A stretch of DNA of 64,000 nucleotides, from assembly GCA_024693045.1 (NCBI GenBank), contig JAILLQ010000036.1, positions 1 to 64,000 of the forward strand, given 5' to 3'. The notes below the pieces were generated by a model that was given only the letters and a program-made list of their open reading frames with translations, had not been told where the DNA came from and ran no database searches. The first letter of the stretch is position 1. Each line of letters starts with the position of its first letter. This document shows positions 1 to 9,071 of this stretch, one piece after another. A program made the translations under genes and the position numbers. The DNA comes from Treponema sp. GTDB taxonomy: Bacteria; Spirochaetota; Spirochaetia; Treponematales; Treponemataceae.

Positions 1-510
1 TTCGTCATATACTAGAACAGCACAGGCCTGAACTAAATCACCATTGTCATTTTCATATATAGGACTAAAGTAGGTTGCTCCTTCCTTGTTGATTGTTGTA
101 TCCCACCATGAAGATGAATATGCAGAATCATAAGAAATAGCTCCTTCTGGATATGAATAACAGTTTTCGTCATTATCGATGTAGGCAGCTGTTTTTATGT
201 ATGAGTTTGATTCAACAATCATTTCGCTAAGATTAGAAATTGTTTCTTCGCTATCATCAACAGAAACTTCTTTGGCGAGCATTAATGTTGAGTTGTGAAT
301 TCCTTCAAAGAAGGCAGAAAGAGTTGAATCGGTTAATCTCATTGTAGTTGAGAGTTTTTCTGTAAAGTTATTTTCGTTGATAGGTTTGATTCTTAAAAAA
401 ATCGCAATTCCTAAAAATACAAGAAGTGCAGTGGTTTCTATGGTAATACCGAGAATAATTCTCTTTGCAATAGTTCCGCTTTTATTCTTTTTCTTAGGTT
501 GTAATGACAT
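1..510 (-). CDS. Methyl-accepting chemotaxis protein, N-terminal part (cut by window edge)
   Basis: The open frame begins at the ATG at 508-510 (minus strand) and runs off the left edge after 170 codons. The protein starts with a basic stretch (MSLQPKKKNKSG), then one hydrophobic membrane segment at about residues 14-40. An extracytoplasmic region follows, with residues such as YSYPEGAISYDSAYSSSWWDT, typical of a dCache ligand-binding domain. AGGAG lies a few bases before the ATG. Family knowledge: such proteins sense ligands in the periplasm and signal to CheA through a cytoplasmic domain that would lie outside this window. The signalling domain is not visible, so a sensor kinase or cyclase with the same sensor domain remains possible. 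Confidence 0.6.
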   Translation of the reverse strand, partial: MSLQPKKKNKSGTIAKRIILGITIETTALLVFLGIAIFLRIKPINENNFTEKLSTTMRLTDSTLSAFFEGIHNSTLMLAKEVSVDDSEETISNLSEMIVESNSYIKTAAYIDNDENCYSYPEGAISYDSAYSSSWWDTTINKEGATYFSPIYENDNGDLVQACAVLVYDE

Positions 511-644
511 TTTAATCTCCTGTAAACTTTATACACTAAGATTTTAGCATAAAAAATCGTATAAAAAAATATTTTTGATGTGAATTATTCATTTTTTTTT
601 ACTTTTTAAAGTAATTAATTATGTTTATTATATAGAAGAAATAT

Positions 645-674
645 TTGATAGTATTATTGACTTTTTTTTATAAA
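645..674 (+). promoter_or_regulatory. Candidate promoter of the rimP operon
   Basis: TTGATA at 645-650 and TATAAA at 669-674 are separated by 18 nt. A second pair, TTGACT (657-662) and TAAAGT (680-685) with a 17-nt spacer, overlaps it. Either would start a leader that contains the terminator-like hairpin at 718-746. Confidence 0.4.
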
Positions 675-717
675 AAGCCTAAAGTTTACTTGTACATTTT
701 AATTAGAATTTAAAGTG

Positions 718-746
718 GACTCGTCATTGGGACGGGTCTTTTTTAT
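718..746 (+). terminator. Intrinsic terminator or attenuator in the rimP leader
   Basis: GACTCGTC (718-725) pairs with GACGGGTC (731-738) through 8 bp, one of them G-T, around a 5-nt loop. A T-rich tract follows directly. It lies 15 nt before the rimP start and downstream of the only candidate promoters, so it may attenuate the whole rimP-nusA-infB operon. It could also simply stop transcription arriving from upstream. Confidence 0.65.
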
Positions 747-760
747 TTTTAGGGTGGAAA

Positions 761-1219
761 ATGGAATATGTATCACTAGATTCCATGCCATACTACAAGG
801 AATGTGCTCCGTTAGTAGAAGGGCTTGGATACAGATTGGTCGAATTAAAAGTTGGGCCTGCAAAAGGAACTGTAAGAATCACTGCAGTAATTGCAGCTAA
901 AGATGCTTCTGTCGATATTGGAGTGGATGACTGCTCAAAAGTACATCATGCTCTTTTACCAAGACTCGAAGCTCTCTTGGGAACAGATGATACTTACATG
1001 GAACTTACATCTCCAGGAATGGAACGCAATATAAAAAATGCAGCTGAGTTTGCTGTATTTATAGGTCGGGAAGTTCGTGTATGGGATAAAACTGTAACTG
1101 ATTGGGTTGGTGGAAAAATTCTTTCCGCTGACGATAAAACTGTAACTTTGGAAAAGGACGGAGAATCTCTCGTTTTTCCATTTGAAAATATAGCGAAAGC
1201 AAAATTTATTCATTTATAA
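761..1219 (+). CDS. rimP: Ribosome maturation factor RimP
   Basis: The 152-residue protein matches RimP (YlxS/YhbC), which binds free 30S subunits and helps S12 assembly. It has the alpha/beta N-terminal domain with the line TSPGMERNIKNAAEF near the middle, as in the family (spG.dRpL...), and a C-terminal SH3-like domain (about residues 95-150) containing VRVWDKTVTDWVGGKILSADDKTV. The length is normal. AGGGTGG precedes the ATG. It is the first gene of a conserved cluster with nusA, infB, rbfA and truB, and that position is strong independent support. Confidence 0.93.
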   Translation: MEYVSLDSMPYYKECAPLVEGLGYRLVELKVGPAKGTVRITAVIAAKDASVDIGVDDCSKVHHALLPRLEALLGTDDTYMELTSPGMERNIKNAAEFAVFIGREVRVWDKTVTDWVGGKILSADDKTVTLEKDGESLVFPFENIAKAKFIHL

Positions 1220-1237
1220 TTTTATTGGGGGCTTAAA

Positions 1238-2701
1238 ATGTCAGAAATGGCAGAAGCTATTCGTGCTTTAATTGATGAAAAAGGGTATTCAGTAGAATCT
1301 GTAAAACAGACTATTGAAAGTGCGCTTAAAGCAGCTTACAAACGTACTTATGGAAATTCAGACAATGCAATTGTAAAGTTTGCAGATGATATGTCTGATG
1401 TTGCAATTTATTCAAGAAAAACTGTAGTTGATGGTGTTTATGATCCAGTTACAGAAATTGAACTTGAAGAAGCAAAAGAGCTTTCTGATGATGTAGAACT
1501 TGGTGATGAAATTGATATTTTGGAAGATCCAAAATCTTTCGACCGTTCTGCTGTATCAACTGGTAAGCAGACAGCTCATCAGGGATTAAACGAAACAATT
1601 AAAACTTCTTTATATAATCAGTACAAAGATAAAATTGGTGAATTAATCAATGGTTACTATATGCGTGAACGCAACGGAAATATCTTTGTTGACCTTGGTA
1701 ATGCAGGTCGCATTGAAGGTTTCCTTCCTGTGAAATATCAGTCTCCTCGTGAAACATATGAACAGGGTGACCGAATTAAGGCTATTATTGCAGATTTAAA
1801 AACCACAAAAACTGGACTTCAGATTATTCTTTCACGTTCAGATCCTCGCCTTGTAGAAATTACCATGGAAATGGAAATTCCTGAAATCGCTGATGGCACT
1901 GTAAAAATTGAAAAGTGTGTTCGTGATGCAGGATACAGAACAAAGATGGCTGTTTCTACTGCTCGTGAAGAAATCGATCCTGTTGGTGCTTGTGTTGGTG
2001 CAAAAGGTGTTCGTATTCAGAATGTAATCCGTGAAATCCTCGGTGAAAAAATTGATGTTCTTCGTTACGATCCAAATCCTGCTGAATTTATCAAAAATGC
2101 TCTTTCTCCTGCTCAGGTTCAGAGAGTTGTTATTCTTGATGAAGAAAAACGTCAGGCACTTGCAATTGTAGAAGACAGTCAGTTCAGTCTTGCAATCGGT
2201 AAACAGGGACAGAATGTTCGTCTTGCAAACCGCCTTTGCGACTGGTCAATTGATGTTAAAACAGAAGCTGACTGCGCTGGAATGGATTTAAGTGAAAAGG
2301 CTACTACTAAAGCTGCTCTAAATCTCTTTAATGATGAACCAGCAGAACAGGAAGAAGTTTCAACTGTTGCAAATCTTGATGGTGTAACAGAAAGGGTTGC
2401 AGAAATTCTCAAATCTAACGGAATTGAAGATATTATTCAGTTCATTGAAGCTTATAACAACGGTTCTGTTCAGAAGATTGAAGGTCTCACAGAAGAAGAA
2501 GTTGAAGCTGTTTATAATATCATAAAAGAAACTGTTGATATCGTAGAAGAAGAAGCAGATGAAAGTGCTGAAGAACCTGCCGAAGAAGAATCAACAGAAG
2601 AAAAATATTACTGCCCTGATTGTGGTGCTGAAATTACACTAGACATGACACATTGTCCTAAGTGTGGTGTTGAGTTTGAATTTACAGAGGACGAGGAATA
2701 G
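1238..2701 (+). CDS. nusA: Transcription termination/antitermination factor NusA with C-terminal zinc ribbon
   Basis: The protein has 487 residues. The order is the NusA N-terminal domain (1-125, RNA polymerase contact), an S1 domain (about 130-205, NIFVDLGNAGRIEGFLPVKYQ), two KH domains (about 230-350, including DPVGACVGAKGVRIQNVIREI and FSLAIGKQGQNVRLANRL) and a helix-hairpin-helix region (about 370-430). It then ends in an acidic linker and a CPDCG...CPKCG zinc ribbon. NusA binds RNA polymerase and nascent RNA to modulate pausing and termination. The zinc ribbon is not part of the standard NusA layout. GGGGG lies 8 nt before the start. infB follows after 8 nt. Confidence 0.95.
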   Translation: MSEMAEAIRALIDEKGYSVESVKQTIESALKAAYKRTYGNSDNAIVKFADDMSDVAIYSRKTVVDGVYDPVTEIELEEAKELSDDVELGDEIDILEDPKSFDRSAVSTGKQTAHQGLNETIKTSLYNQYKDKIGELINGYYMRERNGNIFVDLGNAGRIEGFLPVKYQSPRETYEQGDRIKAIIADLKTTKTGLQIILSRSDPRLVEITMEMEIPEIADGTVKIEKCVRDAGYRTKMAVSTAREEIDPVGACVGAKGVRIQNVIREILGEKIDVLRYDPNPAEFIKNALSPAQVQRVVILDEEKRQALAIVEDSQFSLAIGKQGQNVRLANRLCDWSIDVKTEADCAGMDLSEKATTKAALNLFNDEPAEQEEVSTVANLDGVTERVAEILKSNGIEDIIQFIEAYNNGSVQKIEGLTEEEVEAVYNIIKETVDIVEEEADESAEEPAEEESTEEKYYCPDCGAEITLDMTHCPKCGVEFEFTEDEE

Positions 2702-2709
2702 GATATAGA

Positions 2710-5502
2710 ATGGCAGAAGAAATAGAAAAAAAACAGGCGTTTGTGGTTCATAAAAAACAACCGGAAAACAACACTGCAAGTTCTAATGCTGCACCTAAAA
2801 AGAAAGTTGTAGTTATTAAGAAGAAGACAGGAAACAATCCTTCTCCAGTGTCAAAGAAAGTTGTTGTAAAGAAAACTGATGCCGAAAACAAATCAGAAGT
2901 AGCTGATACAGAAAAAACTGTTCAGGCTGCTAGAACCGAAAGATCCGAATCTAAAGATAAAGTAGAGAGACAGGAAGGTCGCCCTCAGCAGAGACGCACT
3001 TCTTTTGAGCTTAATACTGCCAGACCTAATGTAAAAGCTGGTAATCTTTCTGATTACGGTCGAAGAGACCGCGGCGGTTATAATAACGGTGGCTACAATC
3101 GTGGCGGCTATAATAACAATGGTAATGGCTATAATCGTAACGGAGGTTATAACAACAATCGCGAAGGTGGTGGCTTTACCGGTGCACAGGCTAGACAGGG
3201 CTACCAGAATAGAAATAATTCTCAGGGTGGTTACAACCGCGGTGGTCAGGGTGGCTACAACAATAATCGTAATGGTCAGGGCGGATATAATAACAATCGC
3301 AACGGCCAGGGCGGTTTCCAGCCAAGGAACGGTCAAAACTCTGGTTTCCGGTCTAATGGACCTCGATTTGGCGGCCAGGGCGGTGGATTCCGTACAGGTG
3401 GTTCAGCTCCAGTTCCAGCAATGATGAACAATCGTGCTCCTGCAAAACCTGCATTTAAGGGTAAGAAACAGGTTTACAAGAGAAAGGACGAAGAGCAGTA
3501 CGATGATAATCTTTTTGAAAGCAAGAAGAAGGTTGAAACTCCAGCTTCAGCTGTACCAAAGTCAATTGAGATTATGGAAACAGTTTCAATTTCAGATCTT
3601 GCAAAGAAGATGAATCTTAAGGCTTCTGAAATTATCGGAAAACTTTTCTCAAGTTATGGTCAGATGGTTACAATCAACCAGTCTATTGACCGTGAAACAG
3701 CTGAACTTTTGGCTGGAGAATATGGTTGTGAAGTAAAAGTTGTTTCTCTTTATGATGAAACTGTAATTCAGGGTGACGCAGATATCGAAGAAAATATGTT
3801 GCCTCGTCCTCCAATTGTTACTGTAATGGGTCACGTTGACCATGGTAAGACAAAAACTCTTGATGCTATCCGTAATGCTCATGTTGCAGAAGGTGAAGCC
3901 GGTGGTATCACACAGTCAATCGGTGCTTATTCAGTAACAACTCCAAAAGGAAAGATTACATTCCTTGATACTCCTGGTCACGAAGCATTTACTATGATGC
4001 GTGCTCGTGGAGCTCAGGTAACAGATATCGTAGTTCTTGTAGTTGCAGCAGACGACGGTGTTATGCCTCAGACTCTTGAAGCTATTGCTCATGCAAAAGA
4101 CGCAAAGGTACCAATTATAGTTGCTGTAAACAAGATTGATAAACCTGAAGCAAATCCTGATCGTGTAAAGACACAGCTTTCAGAACACGGTCTTACACCA
4201 GAAGAATGGGGTGGAGATACACAGTATGTAAACATTTCTGCTAAACAGAGAATGGGTATTGATGATCTTCTTGATGCTATTCTTCTTCAGGCCGAAATGC
4301 TTGAACTTAAAGCTACTTTTGATTGTCGTGCAGAAGGTAAAATCCTTGAAAGCCGTATTGACCAGGGAAGAGGTGTTGTTTCAACAGTTGTTGTTCAGCG
4401 TGGTACTCTTAAACAGGGTGATCCTTTTGTTGCAGGTATTTATTCTGGCCGCGTAAGGGCAATGTTCGATGATCGCGGTAAGCGTATTCAGGAAGCAGGG
4501 CCTTCAATTCCTGTTGAAGTACTCGGTATGGAAGAAATGCCAAATGCAGGTGATCCATTCCAGGTTACTTCGGATGATAAGGAAGCTCGTGCAATTGCAA
4601 CAAAACGACAGGAACTTAAGCGCTTTGAAGCCGCTAAAGCTGTTAAAAAGACAACTCTTGAATCTCTTTACAGTGATATTGCCGCAAGTGAAGTTAAAGA
4701 ACTTAAGGTTATCATTAAAGCTGACCTCCAGGGTTCAGCCGAAGCACTTAAGACAAGTCTTGAAAAACTATCAACAAAAGATATACGCTTGAATGTAATT
4801 CACAGCTCTGCTGGTGCAATCAATGAATCTGATGTAACTCTTGCTGCTGCCGATTCAAATGCGATTATTATTGGATTTAATGTTCGACCAACTCCAAAAG
4901 CAAAGCTTCTTGCTGATACTGAAAAAGTTGATATTCGAAAATACAATATTATTTACAAGTGTGTTGAAGAAATTCAGGCCGCAATGGAAGGTATGCTTGC
5001 TCCTGATACTAAGGAACAGGTTATCGGTAGTCTTGAAGTTCGTGATACATTCAAGGTTCCAAAGATTGGTGTTATCGCCGGATGTTATGTTACAGATGGT
5101 CTTGTTAAACGAAATAGCCTTGTAAACCTTGTTCGCGATGGTGTTGTAAAATACACTGGCAAAATTGCTTCCCTTAAGAGATTTAAGGATGATGCAAAAG
5201 AAGTTGCAACAGGATTTGAATGTGGTCTTAGCCTTGAAAATTGGCAGGATATTCAGATTGGAGATACAATGGAAGTGTTTGAATACATTGAAGTTGCCCG
5301 TAAACTCGGTGATGAACTCCATGATGATCGTGCTGAAAATGAAAAGAAAGCTAAGGAAGCTGCCGAAAAGGCTATGGCTCAGGCTGAAGCAGAAAAAGCT
5401 GCAGAAGCAGAAGCACTCGCCGCTGAAAAGGCTGCTGCAAAAGCAAAGAAAGCTGCAAAACAGAAGGATAGAGGAACTCAGTTTCCAGGAGATGCTGAAT
5501 AA
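2710..5502 (+). CDS. infB: Translation initiation factor IF-2
   Basis: IF-2 is the GTPase that places initiator tRNA on the 30S subunit and promotes subunit joining. The 930 residues begin with a Lys-rich start, then a low-complexity Gly/Asn/Tyr/Arg region (about 115-240) with repeats such as [12 protein letters not shown]. The conserved IF2 N-domain lies around 290-345. The G domain carries GHVDHGKT (about 374-381), DTPGHEAF and NKID. Domains II-IV and an Ala/Lys/Glu-rich tail follow. The factor is complete. Its stop codon overlaps the rbfA start (TAATG), which suggests translational coupling. The RGG-like N-terminal region is unusual and suggests RNA binding or disorder (inference). Confidence 0.96.
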   Translation: MAEEIEKKQAFVVHKKQPENNTASSNAAPKKKVVVIKKKTGNNPSPVSKKVVVKKTDAENKSEVADTEKTVQAARTERSESKDKVERQEGRPQQRRTSFELNTARPNVKAGNLSDYGRRDRGGYNNGGYNRGGYNNNGNGYNRNGGYNNNREGGGFTGAQARQGYQNRNNSQGGYNRGGQGGYNNNRNGQGGYNNNRNGQGGFQPRNGQNSGFRSNGPRFGGQGGGFRTGGSAPVPAMMNNRAPAKPAFKGKKQVYKRKDEEQYDDNLFESKKKVETPASAVPKSIEIMETVSISDLAKKMNLKASEIIGKLFSSYGQMVTINQSIDRETAELLAGEYGCEVKVVSLYDETVIQGDADIEENMLPRPPIVTVMGHVDHGKTKTLDAIRNAHVAEGEAGGITQSIGAYSVTTPKGKITFLDTPGHEAFTMMRARGAQVTDIVVLVVAADDGVMPQTLEAIAHAKDAKVPIIVAVNKIDKPEANPDRVKTQLSEHGLTPEEWGGDTQYVNISAKQRMGIDDLLDAILLQAEMLELKATFDCRAEGKILESRIDQGRGVVSTVVVQRGTLKQGDPFVAGIYSGRVRAMFDDRGKRIQEAGPSIPVEVLGMEEMPNAGDPFQVTSDDKEARAIATKRQELKRFEAAKAVKKTTLESLYSDIAASEVKELKVIIKADLQGSAEALKTSLEKLSTKDIRLNVIHSSAGAINESDVTLAAADSNAIIIGFNVRPTPKAKLLADTEKVDIRKYNIIYKCVEEIQAAMEGMLAPDTKEQVIGSLEVRDTFKVPKIGVIAGCYVTDGLVKRNSLVNLVRDGVVKYTGKIASLKRFKDDAKEVATGFECGLSLENWQDIQIGDTMEVFEYIEVARKLGDELHDDRAENEKKAKEAAEKAMAQAEAEKAAEAEALAAEKAAAKAKKAAKQKDRGTQFPGDAE

Positions 5503-5945
5503 TGGGTCAGTACCGTATGGAACGTCTGAACGTTCTTCTTCGTGATGAAATTTCTAATCTCATTTTACGAGGCGAAATTCGGGATCCTAGGGTTACAGGT
5601 AGAAGGGGAGGTGCTGCTGCAAGAACTGAAGTAGCTCCTTTCCTTTCAATAAACCGTGTAGAAGTAAGCCAGGACTTGAGTTATGCTAAGATTTATGTTT
5701 CCAGTTTTGCTAGTGACGCAATGCTGGAAAATGGTGTTGCAGGCTTGAATAATGCTGCTGGTTTTATTCAATCTTCTATTGCAAAGAAATTAAGGATCCG
5801 CAAGTTTCCTAAATTTACCTTCGTGGTTGATTCAGGAATGAAAGATGGATTCCGTATGGTTCAAAAGTTAAACGCTCTTGAAGAAGAATCTAAATCTTTA
5901 GAAGAAGCAGCTTCTAAAAAGGAAGACGACTCTTCTAATGATTAA
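5502..5945 (+). CDS. rbfA: 30S ribosome-binding factor RbfA
   Basis: The 147-residue protein contains the RbfA signature IRDPRV followed by VEVSQDLSYAKIYVSSF, a KH-like fold that binds the 5' domain of 16S rRNA during late 30S maturation and cold adaptation. An extra stretch of about 12 residues (GRRGGAAARTEVAP) sits between the RDPRV strand and the next strand. The C-terminal 20 residues are charged and probably disordered. The start codon overlaps the infB stop by one base, and the end overlaps truB by 8 nt, so the three genes are probably translated together. Confidence 0.93.
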   Translation: MGQYRMERLNVLLRDEISNLILRGEIRDPRVTGRRGGAAARTEVAPFLSINRVEVSQDLSYAKIYVSSFASDAMLENGVAGLNNAAGFIQSSIAKKLRIRKFPKFTFVVDSGMKDGFRMVQKLNALEEESKSLEEAASKKEDDSSND

Positions 5946-6996
5946 TTCTAATAATAGTAATGACAGGATTGTTTTATTCGCAAAAGCTCCTGCCATTACT
6001 AGTTTTTCATCTCTATTTACAATTAAACATGCTTTTCAAACTCATAAAGTAGGTCATACAGGTACTTTGGATAGTTTTGCAAGCGGACTTTTAGTTGTCT
6101 GTTGCGGCTCTCTTACTAAACTAGCCGGAAGAATTACAGAATTTGATAAAAGTTACGAAGCTGTATTAAAGTTTGGTCAGGAAACCGACACTCTGGAATG
6201 TACTGGAAAAATAATAAGAACAGCTCCTCTTCCAACTTTGGATTCTATAAAATCTGCTCTAAACTTCTTTTCCGGTCAGATTATGCAGAGACCGCCTCTT
6301 TTTTCTGCTCTTCATGTAGACGGAAAAAGGGCAAGTGACCTTGCAAGGGATGGTAAAAGTATTGAACTTCCAGCAAGACCTGTTACTGTTTTTTCTTCTG
6401 AATTAAAGGAAGTTCAGTATTCAAAAGTTCCAGGGCAGGAAAATCTTGTTGAATATGCTCGTATTTCTTTCACTGTTTCAAAAGGTACTTATATTCGTTC
6501 TCTGGCCCGTGATATTGCTGAAAAATGTTCTTCGGCTTCTTATTTGGTAGGCTTAAGAAGGACACAGGTTGGTAATTTTAAACTGGAAGATGCCGCGGCA
6601 TTTTCAAAGCTTTCAGTTTTCAATATAGAAAATGCGCTAAAAGAAGCAGCCTTTTCAGTTCAGAAAGATTTAGAAATTAAAAACAAAGGTAATTCCAAAA
6701 AAGAAAAATTTATTCTTACTGAAGAAGAAATTTCATTGCAGAAAGAAACTGTAGAAAAATCAATTGAAATGAACCCTGAGCTTGCTTCTCTGTGTGGTTT
6801 TAAAAGTATAGTGATAAAAAATGAATATCTTCCGCTATTTAAAAATGGAGGAAAATTACATTCTTCATGGTTTTCTGTTTCTACTTTCGATATTCAGGAA
6901 CAATTTGCAGCAGTTTTTACTGAAGATAATCATTTTGCAGGTCTTTTAGAAAAGGGCGAAAATGGTTATTTTAAGTACTCTTTTGTAATTCACTAA
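5938..6996 (+). CDS. truB: tRNA pseudouridine(55) synthase TruB
   Basis: TruB makes pseudouridine at position 55 in the T-loop of tRNAs. The catalytic motif HTGTLDSFASGLLVV is present, with the nucleophile Asp at about residue 46. Other family blocks follow: YEAVLKFGQETDTLECTG, QRPPLFSALHVDGKRASDLARDG and KGTYIRSLARDIAEK. At 352 residues it is longer than the E. coli enzyme. The extra length is in the C-terminal part, after about residue 240, and includes a Lys/Glu-rich segment. The ATG lies inside the rbfA 3' end. It converges on the minus-strand gene at 6999 with only 2 nt between stop codons and no visible terminator. Confidence 0.95.
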   Translation: MINSNNSNDRIVLFAKAPAITSFSSLFTIKHAFQTHKVGHTGTLDSFASGLLVVCCGSLTKLAGRITEFDKSYEAVLKFGQETDTLECTGKIIRTAPLPTLDSIKSALNFFSGQIMQRPPLFSALHVDGKRASDLARDGKSIELPARPVTVFSSELKEVQYSKVPGQENLVEYARISFTVSKGTYIRSLARDIAEKCSSASYLVGLRRTQVGNFKLEDAAAFSKLSVFNIENALKEAAFSVQKDLEIKNKGNSKKEKFILTEEEISLQKETVEKSIEMNPELASLCGFKSIVIKNEYLPLFKNGGKLHSSWFSVSTFDIQEQFAAVFTEDNHFAGLLEKGENGYFKYSFVIH

Positions 6997-6998
6997 AG

Positions 6999-7940
6999 TT
7001 AATAAGCCGTAATTTTATTAAATTTTCCCCAGATTTGATGATTTTTGTAGGCATCAATCGCCGAGCTCGGAACCAAAAGTTCCATATTGTAATAGTAGTC
7101 ACTCGTGCTTTCTGTAGAATTTGTGGAATTTTTTTGTTCGGTAAATTTAAAAGAAGATTTATCGACATCTGGCGGAGTAGCTGCTTTTAGGGTTACTTTT
7201 GATAAAGAACTTGAATTTTCAAATGCCGATGCAGCGATACCCCTTACATTTGTTCCTAAGACTAAACTTGTAATTCCTGTGCAGCCAGAAAATGAAGTTG
7301 AATTAATAGTATTAACTCCATTACCTATTGTTAGGGAAGCGATACCTGAACATCCAGCAAAGGCATTTGTTTCGATAGAAGTAAGGCTATCTGGAATGAC
7401 CAGAGATGTAAGACCTGTACAGCCATTAAAAGCATAGGAATTGATTGTTTTTACTCCATTTCCAAAATCGATTGTCTTTAGACCTGTACATAAACTAAAG
7501 GCATAGTCAGGAATATTTGAAATTTTATCTGGAATTGTTATGGTACTAAGAAGTATGCAGCCAGTAAAAAGAGGACAAACAACCATACTCTCTGGAAGTG
7601 TAATGGATTCTAGTAAAACGGCTTTTGCAAATGTATCAACAACCATCACTGTGTTTGGCAATGTTATATAGGCTAGTTCTGAAATATTTGAAACATCTTC
7701 AAGTTTTACTCGTATAACATCGTAGTCCATGACCTGGGAAGGAACTATAAGCCATTCTGGAACAGAATCATAATAAATAACAGCTCCTTCTTTTCCGTTT
7801 ATGTATTCAGTTTCAAGTTTTACGGAAGCTTTAAAATTGTTTCCAAAAGTGATTGAGCTGCTTCCCATATCACATGAAACGAAAAAAGACAGAAATGATA
7901 GAAATAAAGGGTAAATTAACAAAAGGAAGATCTTTTTCAT
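6999..7940 (-). CDS. Leucine-rich-repeat (BspA-type) surface lipoprotein
   Basis: The 313-residue protein starts with a lipoprotein signal (MKKIFLLLIYPLF...FFVSC) with the lipobox Cys at about residue 23. From about 115 to 270 it carries repeats of the BspA/LRR_5 kind: GCTGLTSLVIPDSLTSIETNAFAGC and GCTGITSLVLGTNVRGIAASAF. Treponemes often carry many such proteins, which are exported and bind host or other surfaces. The binding partner here cannot be read from the sequence. The gene lies 1 nt downstream of the 205-residue envelope gene at 7942-8559 and probably shares its promoter at 8589-8617. Confidence 0.8.
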   Translation of the reverse strand: MKKIFLLLIYPLFLSFLSFFVSCDMGSSSITFGNNFKASVKLETEYINGKEGAVIYYDSVPEWLIVPSQVMDYDVIRVKLEDVSNISELAYITLPNTVMVVDTFAKAVLLESITLPESMVVCPLFTGCILLSTITIPDKISNIPDYAFSLCTGLKTIDFGNGVKTINSYAFNGCTGLTSLVIPDSLTSIETNAFAGCSGIASLTIGNGVNTINSTSFSGCTGITSLVLGTNVRGIAASAFENSSSLSKVTLKAATPPDVDKSSFKFTEQKNSTNSTESTSDYYYNMELLVPSSAIDAYKNHQIWGKFNKITAY

Positions 7941-7941
7941 T

Positions 7942-8559
7942 TTATATTTTCCATGGTATTGAAAAACTTACCCCAAGGTTAAAATCATTCGGGTAAATCC
8001 AATCTACTTCTCCATCATTGGTTTTTAAAATCCATCGGTGAGGAGTTAGAGAGTATTCAAAAAATACTGAAATAAGAGGGGTGATAGAATAGTTCAGACC
8101 AGCATTTATTTCGTATCCGTAAGAATGTACTGTTTCCAAAATACTTATATAATTGCTTGTTTCTTCCTTAAAATACCAGCATTGGTAAAAGCCAGCACCG
8201 GCAAAAATTTCAAAATTCCAAATATAATAACCAAAAATGAAATTTGGAATGGAAAGAGAAAGTTTTTTGATTCCTTCGTCGCTCATATTTTTGAAGGAAA
8301 TAGATGCGGAAGAAGCCAGTGAAAATTTTGCAAAAACACCTTCTGCAATGTCAATTTTTAATTTAGCCTGTGGATAAATACTTCCGTCTTCGTTAGAAAA
8401 GCCTCCCGAAAGATTGATGTTTGTGTAGAGAGCAGTTTCCTTATCTTTAAAAAGACTGAAATTTTCTTTTGGCTTTTTTTCTTCAGGAGGTAAATCCTGT
8501 GAAAAAATATTCGAGGAAATTAGAATTGATAGAAAAAAAATAAGAATTTTTGTCTTCAT
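7942..8559 (-). CDS. Exported protein, probable outer-membrane beta-barrel, unknown function
   Basis: I do not recognise a named family. The 205 residues begin with a cleavable signal peptide (MKTKILIFFLSILISSNIFSQ). The rest alternates polar and aromatic residues in strand-sized blocks, such as FIFGYYIWNFEIFAGAGFYQCWYF, and ends in FNLGVSFSIPWKI. This pattern is typical of small outer-membrane barrels with a C-terminal aromatic strand. It is first in a two-gene unit with the LRR lipoprotein 1 nt downstream. The start ATG is supported by the signal peptide and by GAAGAAAAA upstream. The barrel assignment is inference from pattern only. Confidence 0.6.
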   Translation of the reverse strand: MKTKILIFFLSILISSNIFSQDLPPEEKKPKENFSLFKDKETALYTNINLSGGFSNEDGSIYPQAKLKIDIAEGVFAKFSLASSASISFKNMSDEGIKKLSLSIPNFIFGYYIWNFEIFAGAGFYQCWYFKEETSNYISILETVHSYGYEINAGLNYSITPLISVFFEYSLTPHRWILKTNDGEVDWIYPNDFNLGVSFSIPWKI

Positions 8560-8588
8560 AAATAGTTTTTCTTCATTACTTGTCTTCC

Positions 8589-8617
8589 ATTATATAAATT
8601 ACAATCTTCTTTATCAA
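8589..8617 (-). promoter_or_regulatory. Sigma-70-type promoter for the 8559-6999 envelope unit
   Basis: On the minus strand TTGATA (8612-8617) and a perfect TATAAT (8589-8594) are 17 nt apart. The predicted transcription start is about 20 nt before the ATG at 8559. It is divergent from the bactofilin promoter at 8670-8699. Confidence 0.75.
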
Positions 8618-8669
8618 TCGAAAAGAAATTGTGTATTTTGTTAATAAGCTTTCTTTCTTAATGAATAAA

Positions 8670-8699
8670 TTGACTTCCATTTGTTTATTAGGGTAAAAT
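8670..8699 (+). promoter_or_regulatory. Promoter of bactofilin gene 1, predicted leaderless start
   Basis: TTGACT (8670-8675) and TAAAAT (8694-8699) are 18 nt apart. Only 6 nt separate the -10 box from the ATG at 8706, so transcription is expected to start at or next to the start codon. No ribosome binding site fits in between. Confidence 0.6.
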
Positions 8700-8705
8700 A
8701 AAGCT

Positions 8706-9071
8706 ATGTTTGATGTAAAAGAGTCTGATTTTTTTGATCTTGAAGACGAATCTTTTGATACTGTTATGGAACCAGGAATCAAATTTACAGGTAATATCAA
8801 GTTTGTAAAACCATTTATGATTCGTTGCAATGTAAACGGTAAAATTGATGCAACAAGTGATCTTGTAATTGATTCTCAGGCAGAAGTAAATGCAGATATA
8901 AATGCTGCAAGAGTTCTTATAAAGGGTGTTGTACATGGAAATGTAAATGCCAAAGATTTGATTTTTATAACTTCTACAGGAACTGTTGACGGAGATATTT
9001 CCTCTAAAAAGGTTGTTCTTGAACCAGGCAGTTCTTTTGCCGGAAGATGTACTATGATAAAAGAGAGTTAA
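8706..9071 (+). CDS. Bactofilin (first of two in the window)
   Basis: The 121 residues form the bactofilin beta-helix pattern: short repeated strands with Gly turns (IKFTGNIKFVKPFMIRCNVNGKIDATSDLVIDSQAEVNADINAARVLIKGVVHGNVNAKDL). Bactofilins polymerise without nucleotide into filaments that position cell-wall and envelope proteins. The N-terminal tail (MFDVKESDFFDLEDESFD) is acidic. The family fold is clear; its task in this cell is not. The gene overlaps the next start (TAATG at 9069-9073) and lies upstream of a TPR protein and mtaB in the same direction. The promoter geometry predicts a leaderless mRNA. Confidence 0.85.
   Translation: MFDVKESDFFDLEDESFDTVMEPGIKFTGNIKFVKPFMIRCNVNGKIDATSDLVIDSQAEVNADINAARVLIKGVVHGNVNAKDLIFITSTGTVDGDISSKKVVLEPGSSFAGRCTMIKES

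Noticed and set aside
2893..3336. Long minus-strand ORF (147 codons) inside infB
   Set aside because: It is the antisense shadow of the Gly/Asn-rich region of IF-2, rich in Ile/Thr/Val from reversed codons, and has no ribosome binding site.
7105..7437. Plus-strand ORF of 110 codons opposite the LRR lipoprotein
   Set aside because: The minus-strand gene has a lipoprotein signal and regular repeats. The plus-strand frame mirrors these repeats and has no support of its own.
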